A DNA stretch of 9,219 bases from Geopsychrobacter sp. Lineage in GTDB: Bacteria > Desulfobacterota > Desulfuromonadia > Desulfuromonadales > Geopsychrobacteraceae. The notes below the pieces were generated by a model. It was given only the letters and a program-made list of their open reading frames with translations, searched no databases and was not told the origin of the DNA. Shown here piece after piece: positions 1-5,792 of the stretch. How positions within the stretch are numbered: the stretch's first letter is position 1; the number at the start of each line of letters is the position of its first letter. Position numbers and translations under genes: made by a program. The stretch lies in NCBI GenBank assembly GCA_030620915.1, contig JAUXIR010000036.1, forward strand, positions 1 to 9,219, in the 5' to 3' direction.

Positions 1-1842
1 ATCGGCGACCAGCTGCTGGCAGGCTCTGACCTCTTCGAGGGTCGAAATCATCGGGAAGAGCAGGCGAACCGGTCCGTGAATGCCGGCCATCAAAATGGCC
101 TCAATCTGGGTTTGGAAGATATCCCGGTGATCGAGGCTGACCCTGACCGAGCGCCAGCCCATGAAGGGGTTGTCTTCTTTGGGATGGCTGAAGTAGGGCA
201 GGGCTTTGTCGCCGCCGATATCGAGGGTGCGGATGGTGACGGGTGCACCCTCGAATCCCTCAACCACCTTGCGGTAGAGCTGGTACTGGTCTTCGCGATC
301 GGGGAAGTTGCTGCGCGCCATATAGGGGAATTCGGTGCGGTAGAGACCGACCCCTTCGGCACCATTGCGCCGCGCAATATCGATGTCGCTGAGCAGGCCG
401 ATGTTGGCTCTGAGTTGAATTCGCCGGCCATCGGCGGTGACGGCCGGGACGTCGCGGAGTTGGTCGAGGCGTTCCCTCTCCTGGGCGCGGTCAAATTCAA
501 GGCGGAAATATTCATCGAGGATTGCTTCGCTCGGGTTGAGAAAGACGCAGCCCGAGTTGGCGTCCAGGATCAGCTCGGTGTCGGGTTCGATCATCGTCAT
601 CGCACCTTTGACCCCGATCAGCGCCGGGATGCCGAGGGCCTTGGCCATGATGACCGAGTGCGAGTTGGTTTCATTCGATTCGAGAATCAGGCCACTCATC
701 TTGTCGTGATCGATGATTGCCATGTCTGAAGGGAGCAGGCGTCGCGCCACCAGGATACCGGTATGGTGCAGCTGGAGGCTGTCTGATTGCTGGCCGAGCA
801 GATTGCTCAACAGGCGGCGGCCAATATCTTCCATGTCGGCTGCGCGTTCGCGCAGATAGGCGTCCTCCATTTTATTGAAGGCCTTCAGGTAATTTCGGAT
901 GACTTTTTTCAGGGCGTAGGGCGCGCAGTGCCCCGCTTCGATCTGGTCATGCAGTTTTTCAATGAAGCCGCGATCCTCGAGGATCATCAGGTGGGTGTGG
1001 AAGATGGCTGCGTCGGCCTGGGTGAGTCGCTCGGCCACCCGTTTTTCCAGAAATAGGGTTTCGATGCGGGTCTTACGCAGGGCTTTGTCGAGCTGGCCCA
1101 GCTCATTTTCAATGTCGACATCGTGTTCATCGTAGATATCGGCGAAGCCGAGCTCTTCATCGATCAGGTTGGCCGGCCCGGTGATGACGCCGGGGTAGGC
1201 CACTTGACCGCGTAATACGGTTGACTCCAACGCGGCTGGCCTGTCGATGTTGCCGCCTGTCGTCCCTTCTGCGGCTGTCAGTGCAGGGAGCTCGACCAGG
1301 TCTTGTTGTTGGTCGATTGTGTCGAGTAGGCGCGCGTTGACGACAATCGAGGCCACCTGAAAGGCGATGGTCTTCAGGGTTGAGGTTTCGTCTGCGGAAA
1401 AGGTCCGTCGTTCACGCGTCTGGATGACCATGACGCCGAGGGGGAGATTGCGATCGAATAACGGGATGGCCAGAAATGAATGGAACTGTTCCTCGCCGGT
1501 TCCGGCAAAATAGCGGTAGCGGGGATCGTTCTGTGGTTCTTCGACTGCCAGAACCTTACGTTGCTGGACGGCTAAACCGGTCAAGCCTTCGCCAACCTTG
1601 AGCCGTACCCGACCCACGGCCTCGGCAGACAGGCCAAAGGTGGCTCTGAGAACCAATGTGTCATCCTGCTCTTCAAGCAGGTAGAGGGAGCAGACCTCGG
1701 AGTGGGCCCGCTCGGCAACCAGGGTAACAATATTTTCGAGGGTTTCATCGAGATGATGGGACTGCAGGATGATGGTACTGATATCCTGTAAGGTGCTTAG
1801 TCCGAGTCGGGTATCTGATTTTTTGCGATCTTTGTGTCCCAA
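1..1842 (-). CDS. ptsP: PTS-Ntr enzyme I (GAF-containing phosphoenolpyruvate-protein phosphotransferase), C-terminus cut by window edge
   Basis: Cytoplasmic enzyme I of the nitrogen PTS; this family autophosphorylates on histidine from PEP and passes the phosphate to NPr, a regulatory rather than sugar-uptake chain. 614 codons are visible. Residues about 12-165 form a GAF sensor domain (start of the mature pattern: LGLSTLQDIS). The enzyme I N-terminal domain follows, then the swivelling phosphohistidine domain with NSHSVIMAKALGIPAL (active His about 395), then the PEP-binding TIM barrel beginning with GVGLYRTEF (Arg about 502). The catalytic Cys region and the last roughly 150 residues lie outside the window. 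No in-frame ATG or GTG exists between the upstream stop (about 1894) and the GAF domain, so I take the TTG at 1842, which has a good ribosome-binding site 8 nt away. It lies downstream of a sigma-54 promoter, but a strong terminator intervenes. Family certain; exact start likely. Confidence 0.93.
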   Translation of the reverse strand, partial: MGHKDRKKSDTRLGLSTLQDISTIILQSHHLDETLENIVTLVAERAHSEVCSLYLLEEQDDTLVLRATFGLSAEAVGRVRLKVGEGLTGLAVQQRKVLAVEEPQNDPRYRYFAGTGEEQFHSFLAIPLFDRNLPLGVMVIQTRERRTFSADETSTLKTIAFQVASIVVNARLLDTIDQQQDLVELPALTAAEGTTGGNIDRPAALESTVLRGQVAYPGVITGPANLIDEELGFADIYDEHDVDIENELGQLDKALRKTRIETLFLEKRVAERLTQADAAIFHTHLMILEDRGFIEKLHDQIEAGHCAPYALKKVIRNYLKAFNKMEDAYLRERAADMEDIGRRLLSNLLGQQSDSLQLHHTGILVARRLLPSDMAIIDHDKMSGLILESNETNSHSVIMAKALGIPALIGVKGAMTMIEPDTELILDANSGCVFLNPSEAILDEYFRLEFDRAQERERLDQLRDVPAVTADGRRIQLRANIGLLSDIDIARRNGAEGVGLYRTEFPYMARSNFPDREDQYQLYRKVVEGFEGAPVTIRTLDIGGDKALPYFSHPKEDNPFMGWRSVRVSLDHRDIFQTQIEAILMAGIHGPVRLLFPMISTLEEVRACQQLVAD

Positions 1843-1850
1843 GGTGCTTG

Positions 1851-1858
1851 CCCCCTTT
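1851..1858 (-). promoter_or_regulatory. Ribosome-binding site for the TTG start of ptsP
   Basis: Read on the minus strand this is AAAGGGGG, followed after 8 nt by TTG. It decides the start because the reading frame upstream contains no ATG, GTG or other TTG before its stop codon. A sigma-70-like -10 (TAGAAT, 1886-1891) lies upstream, but I see no convincing -35 at the normal distance, so I do not annotate a housekeeping promoter. Confidence 0.7.
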
Positions 1859-1915
1859 GATTGATAATCCTGTGCAGCGCGGATTATTCTAACTTAGGGC
1901 ACCACTCTTGGCAGC

Positions 1916-1962
1916 AAAAAAAATAAAAAAAAGCCGTCAGAGGGAGAGAGGTCTCTGACGGC
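1916..1962 (-). terminator. Strong rho-independent terminator, minus strand
   Basis: A perfect 10-bp stem (1933-1942 with 1953-1962, arm GCCGTCAGAG) encloses a 10-nt loop. On the minus strand it is followed immediately by eight T, one A and eight more T (1932-1916). The T-tract exists only in that direction. It closes any minus-strand transcript entering from the regulator or from the sigma-54 promoter at 2043-2058, and stands 74 bp upstream of the ptsP start. The loop read as RNA is ACCUCUCUCC, resembling an anti-Shine-Dalgarno sequence. Confidence 0.93.
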
Positions 1963-2033
1963 GAATAAGGGATGGTTCTTTAAAGTTTTCCGTTCGGGCG
2001 GGAACGGGCTATATCCCTTGTTGGATTATGGGT
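1925..2033 (-). ncRNA. Predicted sigma-54-dependent small RNA, about 110 nt
   Basis: No credible coding frame fits here, yet the minus strand has all parts of a stand-alone small RNA: a sigma-54 promoter 10 bp upstream of the predicted start (about 2033), paired segments, and an intrinsic terminator. Paired elements are a 6-bp hairpin, CCGTTC (1990-1995) with GAACGG (2002-2007), whose loop reads CCGCCC in the RNA; a 7-bp helix, AAGGGAT (1967-1973) with ATCCCTT (2013-2019), that encloses it; and the terminator hairpin with loop ACCUCUCUCC. Both loops are C-rich and purine-poor, as in RNAs that pair with ribosome-binding sites. Known sigma-54-driven small RNAs (Qrr, CrcZ, GlmY) set a precedent for this organisation; I recognise no known RNA family. 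An alternative is an RNA processed from the 3' UTR of the regulator mRNA, or a plain attenuated leader of ptsP. Confidence 0.6.
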
Positions 2034-2042
2034 TTTCTTATA

Positions 2043-2058
2043 TGCAATAGCTGTGCCA
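2043..2058 (-). promoter_or_regulatory. Sigma-54 (RpoN) promoter, -24/-12
   Basis: The minus strand reads TGGCACAGCTATTGCA. It has the -24 element TGGCAC, the -12 element TTGCA and exactly ten bases between the invariant GG and GC, matching the RpoN consensus TGGCAC-N5-TTGC without a mismatch. The predicted start is near 2032-2033. No gene start lies before the terminator at 1962, so the immediate product is the small RNA; ptsP would be reached only by read-through. Three 18-bp dyads sit upstream at about -107, -187 and -220, typical distances for enhancer sites of an AAA+ activator, and such an activator is encoded next door. Confidence 0.85.
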
Positions 2059-2119
2059 GATTATGTTTTGTCGGGATACGACCGGGAAATGGCGGTTTCT
2101 AGGTCCGCTGTCATGGGCG

Positions 2120-2161
2120 GGGCGCCCGGTCTGTGTCATGTGTGGCACAGACCGGGCGCCC
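2120..2161. repeat. 42-nt near-perfect palindrome with 16-bp GC-rich arms
   Basis: The left arm (2120-2135, GGGCGCCCGGTCTGTG) is the exact reverse complement of 2146-2161, with a 10-nt centre. It lies 114 bp past the regulator stop codon. Neither side has a T-tract, so it is not a standard intrinsic terminator; as RNA it would be a very stable 3'-UTR hairpin that could block exonucleases. Its middle coincides with a one-mismatch copy of the 18-bp dyad (2132-2149), so it may instead be an extended protein-binding site. Confidence 0.85.
2132..2149. promoter_or_regulatory. Dyad site C (TGTGTCA-N4-TGGCACA), probable activator-binding site
   Basis: Matches the 18-bp dyad found at 2211-2228, 2244-2261 and 4771-4788, with one deviation in the left half (T for C at the fifth base). 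It is centred about 107 bp upstream of the predicted sigma-54 start and in the core of the 42-nt palindrome. Assignment to the adjacent regulator is inferred from position and repetition. Confidence 0.55.
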
Positions 2162-2210
2162 GTAGTGCCTGCTTGCGACCCGAGACTGTTGCATTCAGGC
2201 GTCTATGCAA

Positions 2211-2228
2211 CATGCCACAAATGGCACA
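2211..2228. promoter_or_regulatory. Dyad site A (core TGCCA-CAAA-TGGCA)
   Basis: The inner TGCCA-N4-TGGCA is a perfect inverted repeat; the right half extends to TGGCACA, the left half is CATGCCA. It is centred about 187 bp upstream of the predicted sigma-54 start and 33 bp from site B, about three helical turns, so a bound pair would lie roughly on the same DNA face. Confidence 0.65.
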
Positions 2229-2243
2229 CCTTGGAGGCGTCTC

Positions 2244-2261
2244 TGTGCCATTCGTGGCACG
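2244..2261. promoter_or_regulatory. Dyad site B (TGTGCCA-TTCG-TGGCACG)
   Basis: One of the two best copies of the dyad: six of seven bases per arm are complementary, and it differs from site D (4771-4788) only within the N4 spacer. It starts right after the regulator gene, 13 bp beyond the stop codon, at about -220 from the predicted sigma-54 start. With site A it forms a probable tandem enhancer for the AAA+ activator. Confidence 0.7.
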
Positions 2262-2274
2262 GTTTGCGCGGTTG

Positions 2275-4560
2275 CTAGCGATTCTGATTAATATTCTGTC
2301 GTTGGAGCATGCGGTAGAAGGTTCTGCGCGGAACCTCGGCCAGTCGTGCCGCTGCTGAAACATTACCGCCTGCCTCGGCAAGATAGTGAAGCAGGAGATC
2401 CTTCTCGACGGTATTAACCTGCTGATCACGTTGACTGCGGAGTCCACATCCCTGCTGCATGGTCTCCTGGCCATTCTTTATACGCAGTTGTTCGGCAAAC
2501 ACAACGGGCAGTTGCTCAAGGTGGATAACCTGATCCGGCGAGAGGACCGCGGCACGCTCAATGACATTCTGCAACTCACGGATATTGCCAGGCCAATGGT
2601 AACAGGCCAGTGCCTTTAAGGCCGAATCATCGATGCGGTGGATTGTCTTGTTCAGCCGCGTGGCTGCTTGATTGAGGAAATGCTCAACCAGCTTCGGCAG
2701 CGCCTCGAGTCGATTCCGCAGGGGGGGCAGGGTGATGCTGAAAACATTGATCCGGTAGAACAGATCTTCACGAAACCACCCCTGGCTTATCCCTTCTTCC
2801 AAGTGCCTGTTGGTCGCCGCAATCACGCGCACATCGACCATCACGCTGTGATTGCTCCCGACCGGTTTGATTTCACCATTGTCGAGTACCCGCAGCAGTT
2901 CGGCCTGCAGCTTGGGCGTGATGTCGCCAATCTCATCCAGAAAAATTGTACCGCCGTCGGCGGCTTCGAACAGGCCTTTTTTGTCGGCAACGGCCCCGGT
3001 GAAGGCGCCCTTTTTGTGACCGAAGAGTTCACTTTCGAGCAGGCTGTCGGTCAGGGTGGTGCAGTTGATCGTCACCAGCGGATTTTCGGCGCGCTGGCTG
3101 GCCTGATGGATTGCCCGGGCCGTCAGCTCTTTACCGGTGCCACTTTCACCGCGAATCAGAACCGAGGTTGGGGTTGGACCGACCTGTTGGATCAGCTTGA
3201 GGACTTCTTGGGTCCGACCATCGTTGCCGATAATGTCGCCGCTGCCATAGCTCTGATCGAGGGCCCGTTGTGCCAGGTGGTACTTACGTTCAAGGCGTGA
3301 ATGATCCTCGGCGAGACGCTTTTGCGAATAGGGGTGGCACATGCCGCTTTCGGCCAGGCCCTGGAAGACCGCAACGGCATGTTCGCGACAGGTACGATAG
3401 CCACAGCTGCCGCAGTTGAGCTCATCGCCGGCAGAGAATTTATCGGTTTCGTGCAGAATGCGGGTAATTGCATCTGTGCTCGGTTTGGCCATCTGGAGTT
3501 GCCGGTCGACAAAACCGCGATTGAGCAAAACCCTGCCGGAGCCTGAGATGTATTTGGGCGCAGGGAGATAGGGGATCTGTTTCTTACGGTATTCGATGAT
3601 CAGATTACGCTTGGAAAAGGCCGTGAGGCGGTTGGTCCGTCCCGGCCCGCCAATGCAGCCGCCGGTGCAAAATCGCACATCGACATATCGGGGCGCGATG
3701 CGGCGCGCGGCAATATCACGGATGACTTCCATGGTCGCTTCTTCGCCAACGGTCGAGACGTACTTGGGGTCGAGTCCATCGTGACCGATGCCGAAGATGT
3801 GAAAGGGGCCACCTGAAATCGAAAAGCTCCGCCCGTTCAGGGTGCTATTGCCGTTAAAGGGCTCGGGCTTGAGTCGGCGAGGATCGATCTTTTTCTTCTC
3901 GAGGATTTTTTTCAGTTCGTTGTAGGTCAGGACTGTGTCGATGGCGCCGGCGACCTGTTCATCTTCGATCTCAAATTTCCCACCGATACAGGAACTGATA
4001 TAAACCACGCGGATCGGGTCCTCATGGCAGGATTTGATGTAGCGACCGATGGCGACCATCGGTGAGACGACCGGTACCAGGTTATCGAGAAGTTGCGGGT
4101 AGTGACGTTCAATGAGATCGACAACCGCTGGACAGTGGCTGGATATCAGGGGTTCGCTGTTGTCGCGGCTGAGGAGCGCACGATATTCGGGAGCAATCAG
4201 CTCAACCCCTGCGGCTCCTTCGAGAACGTCGACAAAACCGAGCCGGCGAAGTGCCGTCGCGAGTTGCCCCGGTTCCAGATCGTAGAAGAACGCCGGATAG
4301 GAACAGCCCAGCACCGCAATAACCGGGGTGGTTTTGCGCAGCAGGGCTTCGGTTGCGCCGATGGCATCGGCAATGACCTTGGCACCCTGCGAGCAAGCCT
4401 GGATACATTTACCGCAACCGATGCAGCGTTGATGCAGGACGACGGCACAGTCTTTACGGATGCCGATTGCCTTCGTCGGGCAGGTGCGCACGCAGGCGTA
4501 GCACTTGCGACAGCGGCTGGCAATGGTCTTGATGGGTCCCTGGCTTTGAGCTCCCGGCAT
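2275..4560 (-). CDS. One-component sigma-54 activator with ferredoxin, [FeFe]-hydrogenase-like and Fe-S sensor domains
   Basis: 761-residue cytoplasmic transcription factor. Domain order: 2[4Fe-4S] ferredoxin (Cys17/20/23/27 and 46/49/52/56); [FeFe]-hydrogenase large-subunit-like domain (about 75-340) with H-cluster-type motifs SSHCPAVV (Cys143), SSCIGGKFE (Cys191) and CTGGCIGG (Cys298, Cys302); a four-Cys Fe-S domain CGSCGYRTC...C (383/386/391/408); AAA+ sigma-54 interaction domain (about 440-670) with Walker A GESGTGKE (471-478), sigma-54-contacting GAFTGA (518-523), Walker B GGTIFLDE (536-543) and WPGNIREL (656-663); Fis-type HTH (about 718-756). There is no receiver or PAS domain, so Fe-S chemistry probably provides the signal directly, likely H2 or ferredoxin redox state (inference). 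The ATG is preceded by a GA-repeat leader serving as ribosome-binding site. It may be cotranscribed with the ABC ATPases, but 233 bp with an inserted element intervene. Domain calls firm; signal and targets unproven. Confidence 0.93.
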   Translation of the reverse strand: MPGAQSQGPIKTIASRCRKCYACVRTCPTKAIGIRKDCAVVLHQRCIGCGKCIQACSQGAKVIADAIGATEALLRKTTPVIAVLGCSYPAFFYDLEPGQLATALRRLGFVDVLEGAAGVELIAPEYRALLSRDNSEPLISSHCPAVVDLIERHYPQLLDNLVPVVSPMVAIGRYIKSCHEDPIRVVYISSCIGGKFEIEDEQVAGAIDTVLTYNELKKILEKKKIDPRRLKPEPFNGNSTLNGRSFSISGGPFHIFGIGHDGLDPKYVSTVGEEATMEVIRDIAARRIAPRYVDVRFCTGGCIGGPGRTNRLTAFSKRNLIIEYRKKQIPYLPAPKYISGSGRVLLNRGFVDRQLQMAKPSTDAITRILHETDKFSAGDELNCGSCGYRTCREHAVAVFQGLAESGMCHPYSQKRLAEDHSRLERKYHLAQRALDQSYGSGDIIGNDGRTQEVLKLIQQVGPTPTSVLIRGESGTGKELTARAIHQASQRAENPLVTINCTTLTDSLLESELFGHKKGAFTGAVADKKGLFEAADGGTIFLDEIGDITPKLQAELLRVLDNGEIKPVGSNHSVMVDVRVIAATNRHLEEGISQGWFREDLFYRINVFSITLPPLRNRLEALPKLVEHFLNQAATRLNKTIHRIDDSALKALACYHWPGNIRELQNVIERAAVLSPDQVIHLEQLPVVFAEQLRIKNGQETMQQGCGLRSQRDQQVNTVEKDLLLHYLAEAGGNVSAAARLAEVPRRTFYRMLQRQNINQNR

Positions 4561-4576
4561 CGATCTCTCTCTCTGA
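4561..4576 (-). promoter_or_regulatory. GA-repeat leader / ribosome-binding site of the sigma-54 activator
   Basis: The minus strand directly before the ATG at 4560 is UCAGAGAGAGAGAUCG, a purine-rich but non-canonical Shine-Dalgarno region without a clear GGAGG. Segment 4564-4576 is complementary at 12 of 13 positions to the small-RNA segment 1937-1949. Only 4 bp further upstream the palindromic element begins, so the leader of any transcript starting beyond it would carry a long hairpin. Confidence 0.5.
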
Positions 4577-4580
4577 TGGG

Positions 4581-4748
4581 CTAGCAGTTTGTCGGACTAT
4601 CCATGAGCTGGCTGCAAATCCGGCTGTTTGGCCTAAATTTTAGCTCCTTTTCGGTCCATAGCTATGGCTATGATCCTTCAAACGAGCTAAAATTTAGGCC
4701 AAACATCCAAATTTTCGCGTCAGCCCGAATAGCCCGACACACTGCTAG
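4581..4748. mobile_element. 168-bp MITE-like palindromic element with terminal inverted repeats
   Basis: The ends are 20-bp inverted repeats, CTAGCAGTTTGTCGGACTAT (4581-4600) against the complement of 4729-4748, identical at 18 of 20 positions. Inside are perfect 22-bp arms (4625-4646 with 4684-4705, containing TTGGCCTAAATTTTAGC) and a central self-complementary CCATAGCTATGG (4656-4667). Segments between the outer and inner arms are also partly complementary, so the whole element can fold into one long hairpin. It has no coding capacity. Both ends carry CTAG, which could be a 4-bp target duplication or part of the terminal repeat; being self-complementary it cannot tell the two apart. Such structure fits a non-autonomous element mobilised by a transposase in trans; I do not recognise the family. 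It separates dyad site D from the regulator start. A native regulatory structure is less likely. Confidence 0.75.
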
Positions 4749-4770
4749 GCTGTGATTCAGTCCGCCGGAT

Positions 4771-4788
4771 TGTGCCATTGTTGGCACG
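4771..4788. promoter_or_regulatory. Dyad site D (TGTGCCA-TTGT-TGGCACG)
   Basis: Same 18-bp dyad as sites A-C, upstream of the regulator and 5 bp beyond the oppF stop codon. Its position suggests autoregulation of the sigma-54 activator. I find no GG-N10-GC sigma-54 promoter between it and the regulator start, so it may act as a repressor-type site or at a distance. Without the palindromic element it would lie only about 45 bp from the regulator ATG; now it is about 210 bp away. Confidence 0.65.
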
Positions 4789-4793
4789 TGTGA

Positions 4794-5786
4794 TCAAGGG
4801 ATTTGAGAAATGTTCTGGCCGACCCTGTCGCTATGGTGACAGGCGGTTTGGCGATTGCTGCCGAGATTGCGCAGCTCCGGTTCCTGCCGATGGCAGATTT
4901 CAGTGGCGTAGGGGCAGCGCGGATGGAAGGAACAACCCGAGGGGGGATTGAGCGGCGAAGGGATCTCGCCTTTAAGCGGCGCCGGTCGACCGGCCAGGCT
5001 GGGATCGGGCTGGGGGATGGCGGCCAGCAGCGCCTCGGTATAGGGGTGCCGTGGCTGGCGGTAGAGTTCATCCGCAGGTGCCGTTTCAACAATCTTGCCC
5101 AGATACATGACCGCGACCCGGTCACTGACATGTTCGACCACGGCCAGATCGTGGGCAATGAAGAGGTAACTCAGCTTGTGCTGCTGCTGGATCTCACGCA
5201 TCAGGTTCAGGATCTGCGCCTGCACCGAAAGGTCGAGGGCTGAGACCGGTTCATCGGCGATGATCAGCTCAGGCTCAACCGCAAGTGCCCGGGCAATGCT
5301 GATCCGTTGACGTTGGCCACCGGAAAATTCATGGGGATAACGGCTGGCGGCTGCGGCATCGAGACCGACCTGATTGAGTAGTTCTTCTACCCGTTTCTGC
5401 CGGTCTATGGCGGCACAGAGGCGATGAATGATCAGGGGTTCGGCGAGGGTTTCGCCGACGGTCATGCGCGGATTAAGCGATGAGAAGGGATCCTGGAAGA
5501 TCATCTGCATCTGGCGACGGTAGGGGCGGAGCTGTCTGGCCGAGAGGCGCATGAGATCGGTGCCGCGATACAGAACCTCTCCCTTATCGGCCGGGGTTAA
5601 GCCCAGAATCAGTTTGCCCAGGGTCGATTTCCCGCAGCCGGATTCTCCGACCAGTCCGAGGGTCTCACCGGCAGCGATCTGCAGGTTGACGCCGGCGACG
5701 GCCTTGAGTCGGCCAGGTTTGGCGCCTGATTTACCAGACATGCGGAAGGTCTTGGCCAGGTCACGAATTTCAAGTAGGGGTGTCAT
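4794..5786 (-). CDS. oppF: Oligopeptide/dipeptide ABC importer ATPase, OppF/DppF type
   Basis: 330-residue peripheral membrane ATPase that, with a partner ATPase, powers peptide (or in some family members nickel or sugar) uptake through OppB/OppC-like permeases. Visible motifs: Walker A GESGCGKS (47-54), Q-loop [12 protein letters not shown] signature FSGGQRQR (154-161), Walker B LIIADEP (174-180), and H-loop AHD (211-213). The C-terminal oligo_HPY-type extension follows, with Cys285, Cys291, Cys298 and Cys316, a spacing that in Opp/Dpp ATPases is associated with an Fe-S cluster. FRMSGKSG plus the LAEPLIIH segment fit the F rather than the D subunit. It starts 6 bp after the oppD stop, so the two are surely cotranscribed and probably translationally coupled. 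The transported substrate cannot be told from the ATPases. Gene symbol by family similarity. Confidence 0.9.
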   Translation of the reverse strand: MTPLLEIRDLAKTFRMSGKSGAKPGRLKAVAGVNLQIAAGETLGLVGESGCGKSTLGKLILGLTPADKGEVLYRGTDLMRLSARQLRPYRRQMQMIFQDPFSSLNPRMTVGETLAEPLIIHRLCAAIDRQKRVEELLNQVGLDAAAASRYPHEFSGGQRQRISIARALAVEPELIIADEPVSALDLSVQAQILNLMREIQQQHKLSYLFIAHDLAVVEHVSDRVAVMYLGKIVETAPADELYRQPRHPYTEALLAAIPQPDPSLAGRPAPLKGEIPSPLNPPSGCSFHPRCPYATEICHRQEPELRNLGSNRQTACHHSDRVGQNISQIP

Positions 5787-5792
5787 GGTCGA

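Noticed and set aside
76..729. 217-codon plus-strand frame at the left end
   Set aside because: It is antisense to the clearly recognisable PtsP sequence, including the active-site NSHSVIMA segment, and has no family signature of its own.
1925..2033. Small RNA as a CsrA/RsmA-titrating RNA
   Set aside because: The few GGA motifs on the RNA strand fall in a helix or single-stranded joint, not in repeated hairpin loops, so the pattern of a CsrA sponge is missing.
2255..2269. Possible plus-strand sigma-54 promoter at dyad B (TGGCACG, GG-N10-GC)
   Set aside because: The GG-N10-GC spacing fits but the -12 region is GCGC rather than TTGC, and it would transcribe antisense into the regulator. The TGGCAC belongs to the repeated dyad.
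2053..2358. Plus-strand frames at 2053-2358 and 2063-2278
   Set aside because: They run through the operator palindromes and the 3' end of the regulator, lack a ribosome-binding site and show low-complexity Arg/Cys-rich sequence; non-coding regulatory DNA explains the segment better.
3335..3341. TGGCACA half-site inside the regulator gene
   Set aside because: Only a half-site; the neighbouring bases are explained by the conserved Met-Cys-His-Pro codons of the Fe-S domain.
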